A stretch of 64,000 bases of DNA from Phycisphaerae bacterium. GTDB lineage: Bacteria > Planctomycetota > Phycisphaerae > Tepidisphaerales > Tepidisphaeraceae. The stretch is taken from positions 1-64,000 of the forward strand of contig JAUJNJ010000008.1 of assembly GCA_030448225.1 (NCBI GenBank), read 5' to 3'. How positions within the stretch are numbered: the stretch's first letter is position 1; the number at the start of each line of letters is the position of its first letter. The notes under the pieces were generated by a model. That model was not told the DNA's origin. It made no database searches and saw only the letters and a program-made list of their open reading frames with translations. Made by a program: the position numbers and the translations under genes. Of this stretch, positions 24,097 through 33,439 are shown piece after piece.

Positions 24097-26118
24097 ATGG
24101 AGTTGACGGCAGAAACGCCCGGGCGCGACAAGGACCTCGTCGAGGCCAAGGCCCGCCCCACCGGCGACGTCCACCCGGGCACCAACGGCCACGAGGTCGG
24201 CAACGGCGCGCCCGCCCGCGGGCCTTGGTCGCCGGCCGACTCGTCGAAGCTCTACGGCATCTCGAACTGGGGCCAGGGGTACTTCTCGGTCAACGACCAG
24301 GGGCACGTCGCCGTCCACCCGCACCGCAACGGCAAGCAGATCGACCTGAAGAAGCTCGTTGACGAGCTGCGCGAGCGCGACATCCAGCTCCCCTGCCTAA
24401 TCCGCTTCACCGACCTCCGCCAGCACCGCCGCGCCCTCCTGAGCGAGGCGTTCGACCGCGCGATCAATGACCACGACTACAAGGGACGCTACCGCGGCGT
24501 CTACCCGATCAAGGTCAACCAGCAGCGCCACGTCGTGGAGGAAATCCACGACTTCGGCAAGGCCCACGGCTTCGGCCTCGAGGCCGGCAGCAAGCCGGAG
24601 CTGCTGGCGGTGATGGCCGTCGTCGACGACAACGACACGCCGATCATCTGCAACGGGTTCAAGGACGACGAGTTCATCGAGGCGGTGATCCTCGCGACCA
24701 AGATCGGCAAGAACATCATCCCGGTCGTCGAGAAGTTCAGCGAGCTCGAGCTCATCGTGAAGTACGCCAAGCAGCACAACGTGAAGCCGAGCATCGGCGT
24801 GCGCGTGAAGCTGGCGGCCCGCGGGTCGGGGCGGTGGGAGCAGTCCGGCGGCGTGCGCTCGAAGTTCGGGCTGTTCGTCAGCGAGGTGATCGACGCGCTG
24901 GAGTACCTGCGCAAGCAGGACATGGGCGACTGCCTCAACCTGCTGCACTTCCACCTCGGCAGCCAGATCAACAACATCCGCAACATCAAGGCCGCGATCA
25001 TCGAGCTGACGCGCGTCTACACCGAGCTGCAGCGCCTCGGCGCGGGCCTGCAGTACATCGACGTGGGCGGCGGGCTCGGCGTCGACTACGACGGGTCCAA
25101 GACCGACTTCGGCTCCTCGATCAACTACGGGCTCCAGGAGTACGCCAACGACGTCGTGTTTCACGTGAAGGAGATCTGCGACCAGCGAAACGTCGAGCAC
25201 CCGACGATCATCAGCGAATCCGGCCGGGCGATGGTCGCGTACCACAGCGTGCTGGTGTTCAACGTGATCGGGTGGAGCGGATTTGCCCGCTTCGACCTGC
25301 CCGAGCGCCTCGGCGACGAGCAGCGCCGCGACCTGCCGGCCCCGGTCGTGAACCTGTTCGACACGTTCCTCGGCGTGAACGAGCAGAACTTCATGGAGTA
25401 CTACCACGACGCGCACCTCTCGCGCGACGCGGTGCTCAACCTGTTCAGCCTCGGCTACTGCTCGCTCGAGCAGCGCAGCCTCGCCGAGCGGCTGTTCTTC
25501 GGCGTCTGCTCGAAGGTGCTGACGATCGTCCGCCGCCTCGACTACGTCCCCGACGAGTTCCAGGGGCTCGAGGCGATGCTGAGCGACACGTACTTCTGCA
25601 ACATGAGCATCTTCCAGTCGATCCCCGACTCCTGGGCGATCGACCAGCTCTTCCCGATCATGCCGATCCACCAGCTCGGCGAGGAGCCGACCTGCCGCGG
25701 CGTGCTGGCCGACATCACGTGCGACAGCGACGGCAAGGTCGACCGCTTCATCGACCGCCGGCACGTCAAGAGCGTGCTGGAGCTGCACCCCTACCAGGGC
25801 GACGACTACATCCTGGCCGCGTTCCTCGTCGGGGCCTACCAGGAGATCCTGGGCGACCTGCACAACCTGCTCGGCGACACCAACGCCGTCCACGTCACCG
25901 TCGACGAGAGCGGCCACGTGTCGATCGACGAGGTGATCGAGGGGGACACGGTCCGCGAGGTGCTCCAGTACGTCCAGTTCTCCGCCGACGACCTGCTCCG
26001 CGCGATGCGCAAGACCGTGGAAAAGGCCCTGCGCGAACAGAAGCTCAGCATCGACGAGTCCCGCGTGCTGCTGAAGTTCTACGAGTCCGGCCTCGAGGGG
26101 TACACCTACCTGGAATAA
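24097..26118 (+). CDS. speA: Biosynthetic arginine decarboxylase
   Basis: PLP enzyme that converts arginine to agmatine, the first step of this putrescine route. At 673 residues it is a normal SpeA length. The PLP lysine is in YPIKVNQQRHVVEE (Lys139), the glycine-rich loop is DVGGGLGVDYDGS, and later motifs include SGRAMVAYHS, FQSIPDSWAIDQLFPIMPIH and ITCDSDGKVDRF. The ATG at 24097 follows AGGGAAAGAG; a TTG upstream is less likely. With aguA and aguB the pathway is complete apart from the aguA gap. Confidence 0.96.
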   Translation: MELTAETPGRDKDLVEAKARPTGDVHPGTNGHEVGNGAPARGPWSPADSSKLYGISNWGQGYFSVNDQGHVAVHPHRNGKQIDLKKLVDELRERDIQLPCLIRFTDLRQHRRALLSEAFDRAINDHDYKGRYRGVYPIKVNQQRHVVEEIHDFGKAHGFGLEAGSKPELLAVMAVVDDNDTPIICNGFKDDEFIEAVILATKIGKNIIPVVEKFSELELIVKYAKQHNVKPSIGVRVKLAARGSGRWEQSGGVRSKFGLFVSEVIDALEYLRKQDMGDCLNLLHFHLGSQINNIRNIKAAIIELTRVYTELQRLGAGLQYIDVGGGLGVDYDGSKTDFGSSINYGLQEYANDVVFHVKEICDQRNVEHPTIISESGRAMVAYHSVLVFNVIGWSGFARFDLPERLGDEQRRDLPAPVVNLFDTFLGVNEQNFMEYYHDAHLSRDAVLNLFSLGYCSLEQRSLAERLFFGVCSKVLTIVRRLDYVPDEFQGLEAMLSDTYFCNMSIFQSIPDSWAIDQLFPIMPIHQLGEEPTCRGVLADITCDSDGKVDRFIDRRHVKSVLELHPYQGDDYILAAFLVGAYQEILGDLHNLLGDTNAVHVTVDESGHVSIDEVIEGDTVREVLQYVQFSADDLLRAMRKTVEKALREQKLSIDESRVLLKFYESGLEGYTYLE

Positions 26119-26413
26119 TCACCGCCGCCGCCTCGGCGGCGCTGATCTCTCGGCGTCGCCGGCCGCGGTGGCGGCGCGGTCGGCCGTGGGCGGGTCACCT
26201 CGCCGTCGCCGCGCGGTAACGCACCCGTGGATCGTGCCGCTCATCGCGGGGCTTGGGTCGTCCACGCCGCGGCCTACGCGCCGGACGGCCGGCGGATCAC
26301 GTTCGCCCGCGTGCGCTGGGGCGCGGCGGCCGCGACGCAGCCGCGCGCGGTAGCGGCGCGTCACGCGCGATGGCCGTGCTTCAGTGCCCGTAGACCGCCC
26401 CACCGCTTTTCGA
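26119..26413. other. Gap between speA and the HtrA-like gene
   Basis: About 295 bases of C/G-rich sequence without a supported ORF. A possible hairpin (CCGCCGCCGCCTCGGCGGC, near 26122-26140) follows the speA stop. Confidence 0.4.
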
Positions 26414-26426
26414 TACGGTTTACGCC

Positions 26427-27662
26427 GTGACACGCGACCCGTTCTACGACCGCCCCCCCGTCGTCTTCGACCCCGCGTACCGCCCCGTCACGCCGCCGCC
26501 TCCGCCTCCGCCGCCGCCGCCGCCGCCGTCGCCGCGGCGGAACAACTTCGAGGTGGTGCGCAGCCTCGTCCTCACGGTCGTGTTCCTCGCGCTGCTGGCG
26601 TACTTCGCGTACCGGCAGTTCGGCCCCGCGCCCCAGCAGCGCCTCGTCACGCCGCGGGGGGAACTGGCGGCCGAGGAAAAGTCGACGATCGAGGTCTTCC
26701 AGCAGGCGAGCCCGTCGGTCGTCTACATCACCCGCCTGAACCAGGCGATCGACAACTTCCGCAAGGTCGTCGAGGTGCCCAGCGGCACCGGCTCGGGCTT
26801 CATCTGGGACGCGAACGGGCACGTCGTGACGAACTTCCACGTCATCCAGGGCGCGAACTTCGCCCGCGTGTCGCTCAGCGACCACGGCACGTACGACGCG
26901 TCGCTCGTCGGCGTGGCGCCGGAGTTCGACCTCGCAGTGCTGAAGATCGGCGCCGAGCGCACGAAGCTCCAGCCGATCCTCATCGGCACGAGCGACGACC
27001 TGCAGGTCGGCCAGCGCGTGCTCGCGATCGGCAACCCGTTCGGCCTCGACCAGACGCTGACGACCGGCGTCGTCTCGGCGCTGGGCCGCACGATCCAGGG
27101 CGTCGGCGGGCTGCCGATCGGGGACGTCGTGCAGACCGACGCGGCGATCAACCCGGGCAATTCCGGCGGGCCGCTGCTCGATAGCGCGGGCCGCCTGATC
27201 GGCGTCAACACCGCGATCTACAGCCAGTCCGGCTCCAGCGCCGGCATCGGCTTCGCCGTCCCGGTCGACCTCGTCCGCCGCACGGTCGAGCAGATCATCA
27301 GCCAGGGCCGCGTCGTGCGCCCGCAGCTCGGCGTGACCAGCAGCGACCAGCTCGGCCGCCGCGTGCTCGACCGCATCGGCGTGAAGGAGGGCGTGCCGAT
27401 CCTGAACGTCGAGCCCGGCTCCCCCGCCGCCGAGGCCGGCCTGCGCGCGTTCGAGATCCTGCGCGACGGCACGCTCCGCGGCGACGTGCTGACCCGCATC
27501 GACGGCCGGCCGATCCGCTCGACCGACGAGCTGTACACGACGCTCCAGCGCTACGACGCCGGCGACACGGTCACGGTCACCGTGTTGCGCGACGGCGCCG
27601 AGGTCGAGGCCAAGGCCACGCTCCGCCCGCCCCGCAACTTCGACGCGCCGCCCGTGCGGTAG
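26427..27662 (+). CDS. HtrA/DegP-type trypsin-like serine protease with PDZ domain
   Basis: A 411-residue envelope protease. A proline run (about residues 24-34, 11 or more Pro) precedes a membrane anchor (SLVLTVVFLALLAYFAY), then the protease domain with His138 (TNFHVI), Asp168 (EFDLAVLKI) and Ser246 (GNSGGPL), and one PDZ domain at about 320-405 (VEPGSPAAEAGLR, GDVLTRIDGRPI). The active site faces the periplasm, where HtrA proteins degrade or refold misfolded proteins. The GTG start lies seven bases after TACGGT, so a leaderless start is possible. Single PDZ, so DegS-like architecture. Confidence 0.92.
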   Translation: MTRDPFYDRPPVVFDPAYRPVTPPPPPPPPPPPPSPRRNNFEVVRSLVLTVVFLALLAYFAYRQFGPAPQQRLVTPRGELAAEEKSTIEVFQQASPSVVYITRLNQAIDNFRKVVEVPSGTGSGFIWDANGHVVTNFHVIQGANFARVSLSDHGTYDASLVGVAPEFDLAVLKIGAERTKLQPILIGTSDDLQVGQRVLAIGNPFGLDQTLTTGVVSALGRTIQGVGGLPIGDVVQTDAAINPGNSGGPLLDSAGRLIGVNTAIYSQSGSSAGIGFAVPVDLVRRTVEQIISQGRVVRPQLGVTSSDQLGRRVLDRIGVKEGVPILNVEPGSPAAEAGLRAFEILRDGTLRGDVLTRIDGRPIRSTDELYTTLQRYDAGDTVTVTVLRDGAEVEAKATLRPPRNFDAPPVR

Positions 27663-27672
27663 ACTGTCGTTC

Positions 27673-28326
27673 ATGGGACGCCGCCTCCTCCGCCCCGCGT
27701 TCACGCTCTGCGCCGCCGTTTCGCTGCTGCTCTGTGTGGCGGCCGGCGGGATGTGGCTGCGGGCGCCGCACCTTAGCGATGCGTGGCTGTGGCAGGACAT
27801 CAAGGGGCGGCCCGCGCCGGAGGTGCCGCCGGACGCGGTGGCGGTGCGGTGGGATTGGAACGTGACGTTCGGCGGCGGTGCGGTGCGGGTCGAGCGGACG
27901 ACCTCGATAATCACCAACCCCGACTACAGCGTGCCGGCCATGCCGCGGCGGTCGAAGTACGAGTCGGGCGTGCCGCTCGCGTTCCTGCCACTGGCGACCC
28001 CAGCGCCGCTCCCGCCGCAGATCCGCCGGGCGTACGTCGAGTACGCGAGCCTCGGTCGACTCGGCATGGCGAGGCTCGAATGGGACAACGGTGCAGCGCG
28101 GGTGCGAACCTATTCCGCGACGCTGCCACTGTGGCTCGCCTGCGTCGCGTTCGCGGTCCTCCCCCTGGCTTGGCACGTTCGGCACCGCCGGGCGCTGCGC
28201 CGCGCGAACCGCCGCGCCGCCGGCCTGTGCGCCGCCTGCGGCTACGATCTGCGCGCCAGCCCCGACCGCTGCCCGGAGTGCGGCGCGCCGGGCGGGGAAA
28301 CGCCCGCTGCATCATCCGTGGTCTAG
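27673..28326 (+). CDS. Membrane protein with C-terminal zinc ribbon
   Basis: A 217-residue protein: a signal or first helix (LCAAVSLLLCVAAGGMWLRA), a periplasmic-side domain, a second helix near 150-166 (LPLWLACVAFAVLPLAW) and a cytoplasmic zinc ribbon CAACGYDLRASPDRCPECG with two CxxC pairs. This ribbon is a frequent, poorly understood motif in Phycisphaerae and supports the taxonomic guess. It begins just ten bases after the htrA stop and may share its transcript. Function unknown. Confidence 0.75.
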   Translation: MGRRLLRPAFTLCAAVSLLLCVAAGGMWLRAPHLSDAWLWQDIKGRPAPEVPPDAVAVRWDWNVTFGGGAVRVERTTSIITNPDYSVPAMPRRSKYESGVPLAFLPLATPAPLPPQIRRAYVEYASLGRLGMARLEWDNGAARVRTYSATLPLWLACVAFAVLPLAWHVRHRRALRRANRRAAGLCAACGYDLRASPDRCPECGAPGGETPAASSVV

Positions 28327-28347
28327 GAGCAATCTGAGCCACCGACA

Positions 28348-28378
28348 TCGGGCCCTTCGGGCCTGCGGCTAAAAGGGG
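28348..28378. repeat. Interspersed palindrome, CCCTTCGGG...GGCTAAAAGG family
   Basis: CGGGCCCTTCGGGCCTGCGG followed by CTAAAAGGGG, nearly identical to the reversed copy at 58491-58520 and related to 15143-15172. Downstream, short phrases GTGCCTTCGTACCTCC and GTGCCTCCGTACCTCG repeat in tandem before the next gene. Confidence 0.7.
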
Positions 28379-28478
28379 CTGGACGGGCACCACGGTCCTC
28401 TGTCCAATCTCCGTGCCTTCGTACCTCCGTGCCTCCGTACCTCGGCTTTCGTGTTCAACCCTTAGGTGGAACCCCAAC

Positions 28479-29459
28479 ATGCCCGCCCCGAGTGACGATC
28501 CGGCTAAACGCCTTTACGAAGCGTGCCGCGCCCTACCCGCGCGTTGCGCCAGCGCACTCGAAGCCGCCGGCGGCGATTTTCACGCGGCATTGCGGGCGAT
28601 CATTGTCTCCGGCGATACGGTGTTGTCCTGCCTCGACCCCGACCTCGCGTCTGACGAGCATTACGCGCTGTGCCAGGTCCGGTCGATGCTGGACCACCAG
28701 CTGAAGATGGCCCCGCAGGAGCGGGCGTCACTCGGCATCACGGACGAGGCTCTGGAATCGCTGCGGAAGCAACTGTCGGGTGAGGTGCCGATCGCGCCGA
28801 AGATGCTGAAGATCGGCGCGAGCTACCGAGAGATGGGACTGCGCAGCCGGTACCCGGAGCGGGCGAAGGCGAAGAAGCGCGTGATCAAGGTGGGTCCGTT
28901 CCCGCGCCTCACCGCCGCCTGGGACGAATGGCGGGGGACTGACGTCTTCCCCGCATGGGCCGGCTTCCTCGACGTCCGAACGCGTCACGGCTCGCGGAAG
29001 AAATCGACGGGGAAAGCGAGCGTGCTGGTGATCTGCCCCAGCGGCGCGGACGACACGCCGCCGCCGACGAGCGAGCAACGGGCGGCGTACGAGCACCTGA
29101 AGTCGCGGGAAGCGGAGGTGGCGACGGCGGTCCGGGACGCCATCTTCGCGGTGTACGGCCCGTGGCGCCAAAGCTCCGTGGCGCAACTCGGCGAGGAGTA
29201 CGCCGCGTCCCACATGCCGGCGATCGAGGACGTCGACGGCCTGCGACCCCTGATCGGCCTGTACAACGTCCTCGTCCTGCCCGTGGCGAAGGACGGCGTG
29301 GCGTACGTCGGCTTCGCGCTCGACTGCACCTGGGACGAGGAGCACCAACTCGGCGTCCTGACCCACCGATCCCGCGTGCTGACGGTCGGCAGCGCCGACG
29401 CGTCCTTCGACGGACACGCCGCCGAGGAAGACGGCGGTGCGGCAATCGGTGGTGACTAA
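28479..29459 (+). CDS. Hypothetical protein, 326 residues
   Basis: A soluble protein with no signal peptide or membrane helix. The N-terminal part is helical (KRLYEACRALPARC, DEHYALCQVRSMLDHQLKMA); the C-terminal half (about 180-300) contains a structured domain with AVYGPWRQSSVAQLGEEYAA and VLVLPVAKDGVAYVGFALDC. The ending is acidic and Gly/Ala rich. I chose 28479 because the upstream extension lacks coding character. The C-terminal half is reminiscent of small domains found in immunity-type proteins, but I cannot assign it. Confidence 0.65.
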   Translation: MPAPSDDPAKRLYEACRALPARCASALEAAGGDFHAALRAIIVSGDTVLSCLDPDLASDEHYALCQVRSMLDHQLKMAPQERASLGITDEALESLRKQLSGEVPIAPKMLKIGASYREMGLRSRYPERAKAKKRVIKVGPFPRLTAAWDEWRGTDVFPAWAGFLDVRTRHGSRKKSTGKASVLVICPSGADDTPPPTSEQRAAYEHLKSREAEVATAVRDAIFAVYGPWRQSSVAQLGEEYAASHMPAIEDVDGLRPLIGLYNVLVLPVAKDGVAYVGFALDCTWDEEHQLGVLTHRSRVLTVGSADASFDGHAAEEDGGAAIGGD

Positions 29460-29748
29460 GCAAGGAGCGGTCGTACCACGATCAGCGCGGACGACGCGCC
29501 TGCGACGAGCGTCAGGGACGCGAACGAGACGCCGAGAAACGCGGAGCGCACCTGATAGCCGCGGGCGGAAGCCGCGGTCTTTCTGCGGAGCAAATGCATT
29601 CCCGCCCTCGGTCGTCGAAGTGCGATAGGTTGATGGCGCCGGACTGCGGGCCTCGCGCGGGTACTGCGAGACCGCAAGCGCCTGCCGAACGCTGTCCGCG
29701 TCCCGATCCGCACAAACTTGTATGACCCCCTCAGCCACGCCCAGTGCG

Positions 29749-30081
29749 TCACCGGTCGATCCTGCCCCGCGCGGTGGGCACGACCGCATCGCCGCGCACG
29801 GAATAATCGAACGCCTCGTGCCTGCCGCGCCGGTCCGTTAGCACCAGGCGGACGTGGACGCCGTCGCCCGCGGCGTCGCCGCGTTCGATGCGGACGCGGC
29901 GCCAGTCCGTGTCGGCGCCCCAGGAGCGGATCGCGGCGTTCAAGGTATCGACGAGTTCCCCCGCGTTCCCCGGCGGCACGAACGTCAGCGAGCGGACCTC
30001 GACCGCGTGCTCGCGCCCGCCTTCCCACACCCCGACCATGCCGTCACGAGTTTCGTCGAGTTCGCCCAGCGACAGGAGCAC
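29749..30081 (-). CDS. Hypothetical protein, probably the C-terminal part of a frameshifted gene
   Basis: A 110-residue frame (starting MLLSLGELDETRDGMVGVWE) with good coding character: balanced charge, SLTFVPPGNAGELVDTLNAA and WRRVRIERGDAAGDGV, ending at 29749. Upstream (about 30240-30380 on this strand) another frame has a plausible membrane helix (RPLFLIAARALFLVAAGAG), so the real gene may begin near 30380 and be split by indels around 30090-30230. Function unknown. Confidence 0.4.
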   Translation of the reverse strand: MLLSLGELDETRDGMVGVWEGGREHAVEVRSLTFVPPGNAGELVDTLNAAIRSWGADTDWRRVRIERGDAAGDGVHVRLVLTDRRGRHEAFDYSVRGDAVVPTARGRIDR

Positions 30082-30459
30082 CGCCCGTCGCAGCGGGACC
30101 GGCGGCGTTGGCCGCCCCCGGGGGCAGCGTGACGCCGGGTCAACGCGAAAGGCGACGACGAAAAAGCGGCCGCGGCTCGATCTTCGTGGCTGTTGGTTGA
30201 CCGACGACCCGCTGCGGAGCCGACGGGCCGAGGGCGGCTTTCGGATCGACCGCCACGACGCGTAAACCCCGCCCCCGCCGCGACGAGGAAGAGCGCGCGA
30301 GCCGCGATCAGGAAGAGTGGCCGGCGGCGGTGGCGTTCGGGTGACAAACGGCGTCTGCTTCGGCGAAGGTCGGACACGCCGTCGCGAAGGCGACTCGGTG
30401 TCGAGCCGGTTTCATGGCGGCGGCACGAGTGTAGCGGACCATGTCGGGCGCGGCCGCGT

Positions 30460-30872
30460 TCACACCGTGCACCGGGTCCAGTCCTTCAGGATCAGGACGG
30501 GGATCGGCGTGTTCTTGATGAGTTCCACCGGCACGTTCCCGGCCAGCAGGCGGGCGAAGACGTTCTTGCCGGTCAGGCCGAGCACGATCATCGTCGCCGC
30601 GCTCCACGGCGGTGTTCAGGATTGCGCGGGCGATGTCGTCGCTGAACATGAGCAAATCCTGCACGCCCACGTTCCGCTCCTGCAGGTAACGCGCAGCAGG
30701 CGGATCGCGGCCTCGCCGTCGGCCTGCTCCTGCTCGCGCATCTGCCCGCCGCTGGGGGGCGAGACGTGGACGACGAGGACCTCGGCGGCCATGCGCCGCG
30801 ATGTCCGCGAGCGGCTCGGCCACCTCTCTTCGCCGCGTACGGGCTGCTGACGGCCACGAGGATCCGGCTCAT
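30460..30872 (-). pseudogene. Universal stress protein (UspA family), frameshifted
   Basis: The start MSRILVAVSSPYAAKR (ATG at 30872, preceded by GAGGGAGAG) continues in other frames as VAEPLADIAAH, AAEVLVVHVSPPSGGQMRE, YLQERNVGVQDLLMFSDDIA and, at the end, VLGLTGKNVFARLLAGNVPV and LIKNTPIPVLILKDW to a stop at 30460. This is a full-length UspA fold of about 140 residues, including the G-x-G-like nucleotide-binding end, but at least three indels separate the pieces. USP proteins bind ATP and help under stress. Read as sequence error or recent decay. Confidence 0.7.
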
Positions 30873-31056
30873 GCTCTCCCTCGGACGAGTCCCCCTGTGC
30901 GGCTGCGACCGCCGCGGCCCGCGCGACCCGCGGACCGGCCGCCCGACCGCCCTCCTCCCGCGATGCCCGGCCGGGCGCGCGAGGCGGGCCGGCCAGCGCG
31001 GCGACGACGGGCGGCGTCCGACGCGGCTCACTTAAAGGCAAAGCGCACGTCCGCCA

Positions 31057-31632
31057 TCAACGCCCGCAACCGGCGCGCAACGCCTTACCCTGATGGCTGA
31101 TCTCGTGCTTCTGGCCCGGCTCGAGCTCGGCGGTGGTCCGGCCGAGCGCGTCGATCAGGAACAGCGGGTCGCACCCAACCCCCGCCCCCGCGGCTCGCGC
31201 AGGATGCCTTCGACGGTGTCCTCCGCCGTCAGCACGATCCGCCCCTGCGGATCGGCCAGCGCCAGCACGCAGACGAACCGGGCGGTGCGCCGATCGTCCG
31301 GCACGTCGTGGAGTTGGTCGAGCAGCGTGCGGTTGTTGTCGGCGTCGCCCTTGCCCGTGCCGTTGAGCTGCCCAGCGGGCGCTGGAGACGCCGGGGTTGC
31401 CGCCGAGCGCGTCGACCGCCAGGCCGCTGTCGTCGGCGAGCGCCCAGAGGCCGGTCTGCAGCGCGTAGCCGGCGGCCTTGAGGCAGGCGTTGGCGCGGAA
31501 CGTGTGGCCGGTTTCGTCGACGGTGCCGACGCCGGGGAACTCGGACAAATCGCGCCACGTAGCGGTCGTCGCCGAGCATCTGGCGGAACCGCGCACCTTC
31601 CCGGGATTGGCCGTCGCGATCAGCAGGTCCAT
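31057..31632 (-). pseudogene. rdgB: Non-canonical purine NTP pyrophosphatase, frameshifted
   Basis: RdgB/HAM1 removes dITP and XTP from the nucleotide pool. MDLLIATANPGKVR opens at the ATG 31632; the middle (TFRANACLKAAGYALQTGLW, ALADDSGLAVDALGGNPGV, SSARW) carries the family's catalytic ADDSGL. The frame then breaks near 31375 and resumes as CDPLFLIDALGRTTAEL and KHEISHQGKALRA near the end. Two or more indels are needed. Next to uspA, in the same patch of frameshifts. Confidence 0.75.
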
Positions 31633-31828
31633 GGGCGGCGTTCTTTCGTCGGGGTGAAAACGAACCCGGCCCGCCGCGCCGTCCGGCCCCGCGCGGGGGC
31701 CGGGCGGCAGGGAGACGGGCCGGGAGGAGTCGAAGGATGAAGGCGGAAGGATGATCGAGGGCAAAGCAAAGTTCGCTCAGGCACGCTCGCCAACGTCGTT
31801 CATCCGCCGCCTCGAAGCAGCAGCAGTC

Positions 31829-31855
31829 TGGCGGCCACCAGGTGGCCACGCCGGT
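31829..31855. repeat. Interspersed palindrome, GGCCACC-GGTGGCCACGCC family
   Basis: GCGGCCACCAGGTGGCCACGCC, related to the copies at 38588-38618 and 55802-55830. Located between rdgB and the lipoprotein gene. Confidence 0.6.
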
Positions 31856-31890
31856 GGACGCGCGGTGATGCGTCGTCGTCGTCGCCGCCG

Positions 31891-33135
31891 CTAGTCGAGC
31901 GATCGCAGGCGCCCGCGGCCCGGGCGGTTCTGCGCGGGGGTGGACTTCGGGACGTAGTTCAGCGACTCGTTCTGCCCGCCGCGGATGTTCTGCGGGCGGA
32001 GGAACGAGAAGCCGTCGGCGGCGCTGGTGTCGGCGCCGCCGGCCTGGACGCGGTCGCCCACGTTCTCCCCCTCGATGAACCGGCCGGGCACGCGGACGAG
32101 GAACGACGGGTCGCGCCGCTCGATCGTCTTGCCCTTCTGCACGCGGACGACGCCGTTCACCGAGTGTTCGGGGTACTGCCGCATCGTGGCGATGAGCGTC
32201 GGGTCGACGATCTCGACCTCGCTCGTCATCGGGAGCATCCGCTTGCCCTCGCTGTTGGTGATCACGTCCTTCACCGGCGGCAGGCCCGGCGGGAGCACGA
32301 GCAGGTCCTGCGTCGGGTCGGTGCTCATGCCGCGGCTGCCGGAGTTGAACTTCACCGCGTCGACCGGCCAGGCGCCGACGCAGACCGAGCTGACCGTGGG
32401 GCCGTGGAAGTAGTACGCCTGCACCCCGCGCGCGCGGGCCTCGCGCACCGCGTCAATCGCGAACTTCTTGCGGTCGGCGTGGTGCTCGTAGGCGCCGATC
32501 TGCACCGACCAGAACGCCTCCTGCGGCGCGTTGGCGAGGTTCCACTCCGGCTCGGCCACCGGGTCGGGGGCGGCGAGTTCGACGAACACGCAGCGGCTGA
32601 ACGGGCGGTTGCCGGCGCCGTCCTTCATCTGGTCGATGCGCGACTTGTCGCGCTGGGCGCGGGCGCCGTCCTTGCGGTCCTCGGAGCCCGCCGAGGCGTC
32701 GATCGACCGATAGAAGCCGTAGTACAGGTTGCTGACGTCGCCGGCGTGGATCACGTACCAGTCCTTCAGGCCGGTCTGGCGGACGAGCTGCGCCTTGACG
32801 TCCTTCGACCGCTCGACGTGCTCCGAGCCGGCGATCGTCTGGCAATAGAGCGTCCACTGCGCGTCGGCCGGGGCGTCGGGCATGTCCGACGTGTTCACCT
32901 CCGCCGGCCCCGGCGTGGTCGCCGCGACGCCGGGCGCGCCGGGGGTGCCGTTCGCCTGTTGTTGCTGCTGTCCGAACTGACCCGTCGGGCTCGCGAGCAC
33001 CGGCGCGTCGGCGCCGACGTTCGACGGGATGAGCTTGCGCGTCTTGCCCGACGCGGCGGCCGACGGAGACTTGTTCTCGCTGCACGAGGCGGCCAGGCCG
33101 GCGGCCAGGAGGGTGATCAGTAGGCGCGATCGCAT
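31891..33135 (-). CDS. Exported lipoprotein-like protein with two SPOR-like segments
   Basis: A 414-residue protein. The start at 33135 gives a signal peptide, MRSRLLITLLAAGLAASC, with a near-lipobox Cys18. A low-complexity Gln/Gly/Pro/Ala linker (about 30-75) follows, then two similar segments: WTLYCQTIAGSEHVERSKDV (about residues 88-140) and FWSVQIGAYEHHADRKKFAI (about 205-260). The second resembles the SPOR fold that binds denuded peptidoglycan. The C-terminus lists EIVDPTLIATMRQYPEHSV. A cell-wall-binding role is inferred from the fold only. Confidence 0.7.
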   Translation of the reverse strand: MRSRLLITLLAAGLAASCSENKSPSAAASGKTRKLIPSNVGADAPVLASPTGQFGQQQQQANGTPGAPGVAATTPGPAEVNTSDMPDAPADAQWTLYCQTIAGSEHVERSKDVKAQLVRQTGLKDWYVIHAGDVSNLYYGFYRSIDASAGSEDRKDGARAQRDKSRIDQMKDGAGNRPFSRCVFVELAAPDPVAEPEWNLANAPQEAFWSVQIGAYEHHADRKKFAIDAVREARARGVQAYYFHGPTVSSVCVGAWPVDAVKFNSGSRGMSTDPTQDLLVLPPGLPPVKDVITNSEGKRMLPMTSEVEIVDPTLIATMRQYPEHSVNGVVRVQKGKTIERRDPSFLVRVPGRFIEGENVGDRVQAGGADTSAADGFSFLRPQNIRGGQNESLNYVPKSTPAQNRPGRGRLRSLD

Positions 33136-33439
33136 GCGGTGGGTTCTCCGGGTGAAAAGCCGGGGCATTCTAACAGCGGGGCCGGGGTAAATCTCGGATT
33201 TTCGCGGTCGCCGGCGCGGGATCGGGCGGATCGGGGTCCCGATGAACGTCAAAGGCGAAGACCCGTGTAGCGGGCTCGCTCCCGAGCCGTGTCTGGCGGC
33301 GCACCCTTACCGATCGCCCGCTGAGCGAGGCAGACGCTCAACGCAATTTCTGCTGGTCCGGCACGTCTCCGGGACAACGCGCGAACAGCGGGCAATCCCG
33401 CCCGCTAAACGGAAGACGTTGCGGGCTCGCGGTTTGTCG
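33136..33439. other. Repeat-bearing gap between the lipoprotein gene and rph
   Basis: Two GCTCGC-type palindromic pieces, GTGTAGCGGGCTCGC (from 33266) and CCCGCTAAACGG (from 33401), flank a stretch with no supported gene. Part of the long open frame running to fliD from 33242 crosses this gap by chance. Confidence 0.5.
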
